Source: Streptomyces guryensis (GTDB taxonomy: Bacteria; Actinomycetota; Actinomycetes; Streptomycetales; Streptomycetaceae). From it: 64,000 bases of DNA. Shown here piece after piece: positions 60,184 to 64,000 of the stretch (position 1 is its first letter; each line of letters starts with the position of its first letter). The stretch spans positions 1-64,000 of the forward strand of contig NZ_JAJSBI010000018.1 in NCBI RefSeq assembly GCF_021261325.1, given 5' to 3'. Under the pieces are notes generated by a model. The model did no database searches. It saw only the letters and a list, made by a program, of their open reading frames with translations, and had not been told where the DNA came from. A program made the position numbers and the translations under genes.

Positions 60184-60777
60184 GTGGGTACGGACATCGA
60201 CGGTGTCATCGAAAGCCGCTCGCCCGACGGGCACTGGCGGTTCACGGCCGATCTGCTGGACTTCCAGCCGCCCCGGGACTACGTCGCCTGGGAGTGTCTC
60301 TTCGGCGTCCGCGGCGCGGGGGACGTGGAGCGTCCGCTCTTCGCCGCCCGAGGGCTGCCGGACGGGATCTCCGATGCGGTACGGGAGTCGGGCATCGGCG
60401 ATTTCCAGCACGACCACACCTACGCCACCTGGGCCGAGGTCGCGGCGGTCGAGTGGGACGACCCGCTCGCCCACGGACCGGCCTGGAACTGGGCGGTGCG
60501 GGCCCTGCCGGACGGCGAGGAACTCGTGCGGGTGACTCCGGGCCTGCGCGCGGCGGCCGCCGACACCTTCGGCGGAAACCTGCTGCTGGCGCCACCGGAG
60601 TGGCCCCCCGGCGCCGAGGTGCGCCTGGACGACGTCGCGCACCGCCCCGTGACCCTCACCGCGCGGATGCTCGCCCCGCCGGACGAGGGATGCTGGGCAC
60701 AGGTATGGAGCGCCATGCGGGACCTGGCGGCCAGGTACGGCGACGAGAACGTACGGCTCGTCGTCTGGTTCGGCTGA
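60184..60777 (+). CDS. Conserved hypothetical protein (MGTDIDGVIESR type)
   Basis: This 197-residue soluble acidic protein starts at GTG 60184. Its opening MGTDIDGVIESRSPDGHWRFTADLLDFQPPRDY resembles a family of Streptomyces and phage proteins with the start MGTDIHGxIE that I recognise only as hypothetical. WAEVAAVEWDD and AQVWSAMRDLAARYGDENVRLVVWFG at the C-terminus are typical. No catalytic motif is evident. The dioxygenase gene follows after 26 bp, with its own strong ribosome site. Confidence 0.75.
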   Translation: MGTDIDGVIESRSPDGHWRFTADLLDFQPPRDYVAWECLFGVRGAGDVERPLFAARGLPDGISDAVRESGIGDFQHDHTYATWAEVAAVEWDDPLAHGPAWNWAVRALPDGEELVRVTPGLRAAAADTFGGNLLLAPPEWPPGAEVRLDDVAHRPVTLTARMLAPPDEGCWAQVWSAMRDLAARYGDENVRLVVWFG

Positions 60778-60803
60778 CCCGCGCACCGGTGAAGGGAGCC
60801 GAC

Positions 60804-61670
60804 ATGACCACCGACGCCACCGACACGACGGTCACGGACGAGGCGGTACGAAGTCTGCACGCCACCACCGACCCGCGCCTGCGCGACCTGCTGACCGGCC
60901 TGATCCGCCACCTCCACGCCTTCGCCCGCGAGACCCGGCTGACGCAGCAGGAGTGGGAGCGGGCGATCGGCTTCCTCACGGCGACCGGGCAGACGTGCAC
61001 CGACACCCGGCAGGAGTTCATCCTCCTGTCGGACGTGCTCGGAATGTCGATGCTCGTCGAGACGATCAACGGCGACCGCGCCGCCGGAGCCACCGAGTCG
61101 ACGGTCCTCGGCCCGTTCCACATGACCGAGTCCCCGGCGCGTGAACTCGGTGCGGACATCGACCTGGTGGGCGGCGGAGAGCCCTGCGTGGTCAGCGGCC
61201 GGGTCCTGTCCCGGGACGGAACCCCACTGCCGGGCGCGGCCGTCGACGTCTGGCAGGCCGACGGGAACGGCTACTACGACGTCCAGCGCCCCGACGTACA
61301 GCCGCCGGGCAACGGGCGCGGGCTGTTCACCGCGGACGCCGAGGGCCGCTTCTGGTTCCGCACCTGCGTGCCGAGCCCGTACCCGATCCCCACGGACGGC
61401 CCGGTCGGCGACCTGCTGCGGGCGACCGGCCGCCATCCCTACCGGCCCGCCCACATCCACTTCATCGCCTCGGCCGAGGACCATGTCCCGGTGACCACGC
61501 ACATCTTCGTCGAGGGCAGCGACTACCTCGAATCGGACGCGGTGTTCGCCGTCAAGCCGAGCCTGGTCCAGGAGTTCACCCGATCGGATGATCCTGTCCT
61601 GGCGCGGGGGTTCGACGTTCCGAACCCCTTCCGCCACGCCCGCTTCGACCTCGTACTGGAGCGATCGTGA
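60804..61670 (+). CDS. Hydroxyquinol 1,2-dioxygenase (intradiol)
   Basis: This 288-residue intradiol dioxygenase has an N-terminal helical dimerisation domain (about 20-105: LRDLLTGLIRHLHAFARETRLTQQEWERAIGFLTATGQ) and a beta-sandwich with all four Fe(III) ligands: Tyr158 (GYYDVQ), Tyr193 (PYPIP), His217 and His219 (PAHIHF). It cleaves hydroxyquinol (1,2,4-trihydroxybenzene) to maleylacetate. Hydroxyquinol rather than catechol is chosen because the next gene, overlapping by 4 bp, is a maleylacetate reductase. AAGGGAG precedes the ATG. Together they form the end of a resorcinol/hydroxyquinol pathway feeding 3-oxoadipate. Confidence 0.9.
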   Translation: MTTDATDTTVTDEAVRSLHATTDPRLRDLLTGLIRHLHAFARETRLTQQEWERAIGFLTATGQTCTDTRQEFILLSDVLGMSMLVETINGDRAAGATESTVLGPFHMTESPARELGADIDLVGGGEPCVVSGRVLSRDGTPLPGAAVDVWQADGNGYYDVQRPDVQPPGNGRGLFTADAEGRFWFRTCVPSPYPIPTDGPVGDLLRATGRHPYRPAHIHFIASAEDHVPVTTHIFVEGSDYLESDAVFAVKPSLVQEFTRSDDPVLARGFDVPNPFRHARFDLVLERS

Positions 61671-62749
61671 AGCACCACCTCGACTTCTCCTACGAGTCCC
61701 GGCCCGTGCGGGTCGTCTTCCGGTCCGGGGCCGCCACGACGGCGACCGCCGGCGAGGGCGCGGCGCTCGGCCTGCGCCGCCTGCTGGTGGTGTGCGGCAG
61801 TCACGGTGCCGCCACCGCACAGGCGGTCGCCGACTCGCTGGGACCGGCCTGCGCGGGCCTGCACGACGGAGCCCGGATGCACGTGCCCGTCGAGGTCGCC
61901 GACCGGGCCGTCGAGGTGGCCCGTGCGGCGGGCGCGGACGGCTGTGTGGCCGTCGGAGGCGGCTCCTCGATCGGCCTCGGCAAGGCGATCGCCCTGCGCA
62001 CCGGCCTGCCGCTGATCGCGGTGCCCTCCACCTACTCCGGTTCGGAGATGACCCCGGTCTGGGGCCTGACCGAACACGGCGCCAAGCGCACCGGCCGAGA
62101 CCCCGTCGTGCTGCCGCGCAGCGTCGTCTACGACCCCGAACTCACCCTCTCCCTCCCCGTCCCGCTCTCCGTCACCAGCGGCATCAACGCGATCGCCCAT
62201 GCCGTCGAGGCGCTGTACGCCCCCGACACCTCGCCTCTGGTCGCGCTGATGGCGCAGGAGGGGGTACGGGCCATGGCGGGCGCCCTGCCCGAGGTGGCCG
62301 CCGATCCGGGCTCGCTGGAGGCCCGGGGCCGCGCCCTGTACGGCGCCTGGCTGTGCGGCTCCTGTCTCGGCGCCACCACCATGGGCCTGCACCACAAGCT
62401 GTGCCACGTCCTCGGCGGCACCTTCGGCCTGCCCCACGCCGAGACCCACACGGTGGTTCTGCCGTACGTCCTGGCGTACAACGCGCCCGCCGTCCCTGAC
62501 GCGGCAGCCGCCGTGGCCCGCGCGCTCGACGCGGACGACGCCCCGCACGCCCTGCGGGAGCTGGCCGGGCGTCTCGGCGCACCTCGCTCGCTTGCCGAAC
62601 TCGGCCTGAAGGAAGCCGACTTGGCGGTGGCGGCAGCGCAGACCGCGGGCCAGGCCTACGCCAACCCCCGCGAGGTCACGGCCGAAGGGGCGCTCGCCGT
62701 GCTGCGGGCGGCGTACGAGGGCGCGGCACCGGAGTTCCCGGCCGCCTGA
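61667..62749 (+). CDS. Maleylacetate reductase
   Basis: This 360-residue iron-alcohol-dehydrogenase-family enzyme has VVFRSGAA at the start, LLVVCGSHGAATAQAVADSLG, the NAD-binding CVAVGGGSSIGLGKAIAL, LIAVPSTYSGSEMTPVWGLTEHGAKRTGRD and SVTSGINAIAHAVEALYA. GLHHKLCHVLGGTFGLPHAETHTVVLPYVL supplies the metal-site-equivalent His residues. The PSTYSGSEMTP motif is characteristic of maleylacetate reductases, which reduce maleylacetate to 3-oxoadipate. GTG 61667 overlaps the dioxygenase stop (GTGA). Confidence 0.93.
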   Translation: MKHHLDFSYESRPVRVVFRSGAATTATAGEGAALGLRRLLVVCGSHGAATAQAVADSLGPACAGLHDGARMHVPVEVADRAVEVARAAGADGCVAVGGGSSIGLGKAIALRTGLPLIAVPSTYSGSEMTPVWGLTEHGAKRTGRDPVVLPRSVVYDPELTLSLPVPLSVTSGINAIAHAVEALYAPDTSPLVALMAQEGVRAMAGALPEVAADPGSLEARGRALYGAWLCGSCLGATTMGLHHKLCHVLGGTFGLPHAETHTVVLPYVLAYNAPAVPDAAAAVARALDADDAPHALRELAGRLGAPRSLAELGLKEADLAVAAAQTAGQAYANPREVTAEGALAVLRAAYEGAAPEFPAA

Positions 62750-62757
62750 CGCGTAAG

Positions 62758-62789
62758 GGCCGCCGCCCCGCCGGAGCGGGACGACGGCC
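62758..62789. terminator. Hairpin terminator after maleylacetate reductase
   Basis: A 14-bp stem with two mismatches (62758-62771 with 62776-62789), loop CGGA, starting 9 bp after the stop codon. Confidence 0.6.
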
Positions 62790-62809
62790 GTCGGCCGGAC
62801 GGTCGGGGC

Positions 62810-63105
62810 TCACGCCATCGCCGCTGCGGCCTCCACCTGCTCGGGTGCGTCCTGCGGGGTCTGCGCCGCCGGCTGACGGCGCGGAATGAAGGTGGCGACC
62901 AGGAAGGCCAGCAGGGCGGCTCCGGCCCCGATGGCCATGACGACCTTGAAGCCGTTCTCCGGCGGGAGGGCGTGACCGCCGAAGCCGGTGGTCAGCTGGG
63001 CCAGGATGACGCCGGCCAGGGCGCCGGCGAACGAGGTGCCCAGGGACCGCATCAGCGTGTTGAGGCTGTTGGCGGCACCGGTCTGCTGCGGCAGTTGGAG
63101 CAGGC
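62810..63105 (-). pseudogene. C-terminal remnant of an MFS (DHA2-type) drug transporter
   Basis: The minus-strand frame reads LLQLPQQTGAANSLNTLMRS, a loop typical of 14-helix (DHA2) exporters, then GTSFAGALAGVILAQLTTGF and VVMAIGAGAALLAFLVATFI (the last two helices) and a polar tail. Only about 95 of the usual 480 or so residues remain. Upstream of 63105 the frame continues as unrelated sequence read antisense to a MarR gene remnant. The gene has lost its 5' four-fifths and cannot make a transporter. Confidence 0.8.
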
Positions 63106-63362
63106 GGGTCATGTCGTCCGGATCGCCGACCCGGACGACCGGCGGGCCCAGCGCGTGCAGATCACCGGCCTCGGCCTGGCGACGGTCGAGCGCATCAGCG
63201 AGGTGAACCGCCGAGGGCTGGAGATGGCACTCGCGGGCTGGTCGGGGGAGGATTCCGGAGCCACTCGGCGCGCTCTTCCACCGGTTGGTGGACGACTTCG
63301 TCGCGCACGCCGAGGATCCGCTGCCGGGACCGGCGGGACGGCCGGGATCGTCGGCCGTGTGA
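63085..63362 (+). pseudogene. C-terminal remnant of a MarR-family regulator
   Basis: The plus-strand frame reads LRQLEQAGHVVRIADPDDRR and AQRVQITGLGLATVERISEV, the wing and final helices of a MarR protein (DPDDRR is the wing signature). The helix-turn-helix before it is missing. After AGWSGEDSG the family-like ending LFHRLVDDFVAHAEDPLPG is in a different frame, so there is also a frameshift near 63265. The remnant is head-to-head with the MFS remnant, as in a divergent regulator/efflux pair. Confidence 0.75.
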
Positions 63363-63450
63363 CCGGCCCCGTGCGCTCCCGGGGCTTCTTGTCGCCTGCG
63401 GAAGGGGTGTCGGGGTGTCAAGCATGTGCGCAATGTGGCGGACAGAATTG

Positions 63451-63480
63451 TTGACAATCTTGTTTGGTTGGATTTAGGTT
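63451..63480 (+). promoter_or_regulatory. Promoter of the GntR gene
   Basis: TTGACA (63451-63456), 18-bp spacer, TAGGTT (63475-63480) in an AT-rich patch, 30 bp upstream of the start codon. GTTGACAATC contains a TTGACAA/TTGT pair that may also be an operator. Confidence 0.55.
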
Positions 63481-63509
63481 CGAAGGGCACTCACTCAGGG
63501 AGGGCGACG

Positions 63510-64000
63510 ATGCCGGAAGAAGCCCGTCCGGGCACCGGGGAGCAGGCCAAACAGCATGCGCTCGCGCAACTGCGGCACGCGATCCTGCACGGCGAGATGG
63601 CACCGGCACAGCGGCTGGTGGAGAACGAGCTCGCCGAGCAGTTCGGTGTGACACGGGCCAGCATTCGCGCGGCACTCATCGATCTGGAGGCACAGGGTCT
63701 CGTCGAGCGGATCCGCAACCGCGGCTCGCGGGTGCGGGTGGTGACCGTGGAGGAAGCGGTCGCCATCACCGAGTGCCGGATGGTCCTGGAAGGGCTGTGC
63801 GCGGCGAAGGCCGCCGTCGCCGCCGGCGACGAGCAGCTCGCCGAGCTGACGGAGCTGGGCACGGCGATGACCAAGGCCGTGGCCGACGGTGAGCCGGTGA
63901 CCTACTCCGAGCTCAACCAGGAGCTGCACGCGAAGGTGCGCGAGTTCTCCGGCCAGCAGACGGCCGTGGACCTGCTCGAACGCCTCAACGCCCAACTGGT
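63510..64000 (+). CDS. GntR/FCD-family regulator (cut by window end)
   Basis: The first 163 residues are visible. The winged helix is HALAQLRHAILHGEMAPAQRLVENELAEQFGVTRASIRAALIDLEAQGLVERIRNRGSRVRVVT (about 15-78). It is followed by the FCD ligand domain (EAVAITECRMVLEGLCAAKAAVAAGDEQ...; Asn/His metal-type residues in SELNQELHAKVREFSG). FadR/VanR-type FCD regulators sense organic acids and often control aromatic catabolism. GGGAGGG lies 5 bases before the ATG. Its target genes are probably to the right, outside the window. Confidence 0.88.
   Translation, partial: MPEEARPGTGEQAKQHALAQLRHAILHGEMAPAQRLVENELAEQFGVTRASIRAALIDLEAQGLVERIRNRGSRVRVVTVEEAVAITECRMVLEGLCAAKAAVAAGDEQLAELTELGTAMTKAVADGEPVTYSELNQELHAKVREFSGQQTAVDLLERLNAQL

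Overview
The window is high-GC DNA with short intergenic gaps, frequent 4-bp ATGA/GTGA gene overlaps, GTG/TTG starts, twin-arginine-free secreted CAZymes with long signal peptides, and many LacI, TetR and GntR regulators. It also carries two intergenic repeats that I recognise as common in Streptomyces. All of this points to a Streptomyces-type actinomycete chromosome. I see no rRNA, tRNA, CRISPR array, prophage or replication origin.

Layout. 0-4 kb: a nitrilase-family gene broken at a hairpin pair, an amphi-Trp protein, a class II glutamine amidotransferase, and a peroxiredoxin/TetR divergent pair with two copies of one 24-bp operator. 4-17.3 kb: a LacI-controlled glycan-utilisation locus. 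It has a 1224-residue secreted multimodular glycosidase, LacI, an ABC sugar importer (lipoprotein plus two permeases, no ATPase), an intracellular (alpha/alpha)6 glycosidase, a secreted GH39-plus-ricin protein and a cytoplasmic GH43 protein. Four CGAACCGGTTCG operators lie between the first two genes. 17.3-37.7 kb: a cell-surface or exopolysaccharide locus. It has a TetR regulator, an APH-fold kinase, a FemAB/GNAT-like transferase, an unusual PRTase/kinase-like/HAD fusion, a MOP flippase, a phosphoesterase lipoprotein, a large membrane protein, a GH16 lipoprotein, three GT2 glycosyltransferases, a NodB deacetylase, a secreted GH16, a GH15 and galE. Four copies of a TetR-like 15-bp site sit at promoters through this locus, one of them beside the tetR gene, and suggest one regulon.

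37.7-50 kb: a complete myo-inositol catabolic locus. A GntR regulator, mmsA/iolA, iolD, iolB, an aldolase-like gene and iolC are on the minus strand. Divergent to them are an inositol-type ABC importer, an IolE/IolH-like isomerase and iolG. 50-59.5 kb: satellite sugar genes (GNAT, three further Gfo/Idh dehydrogenases, SDR, phytanoyl-CoA dioxygenase-like protein, two LacI regulators with palindromic operators, a poly-gamma-glutamate hydrolase, a cupin). 59.6-62.8 kb: two unassigned proteins, then a hydroxyquinol dioxygenase/maleylacetate reductase operon. 62.8-64 kb: a divergent MFS/MarR pair that has lost both 5' halves, then the start of a GntR/FCD regulator cut by the window end.

The least familiar content is the surface-glycan locus with its three-part fusion protein and shared operator. 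Other items worth a second look are a duplicated translation start creating an 8-codon leader before iolB, an 84-bp relic matching two different GT2 genes 20 kb away, and several gene breaks with readable junctions.
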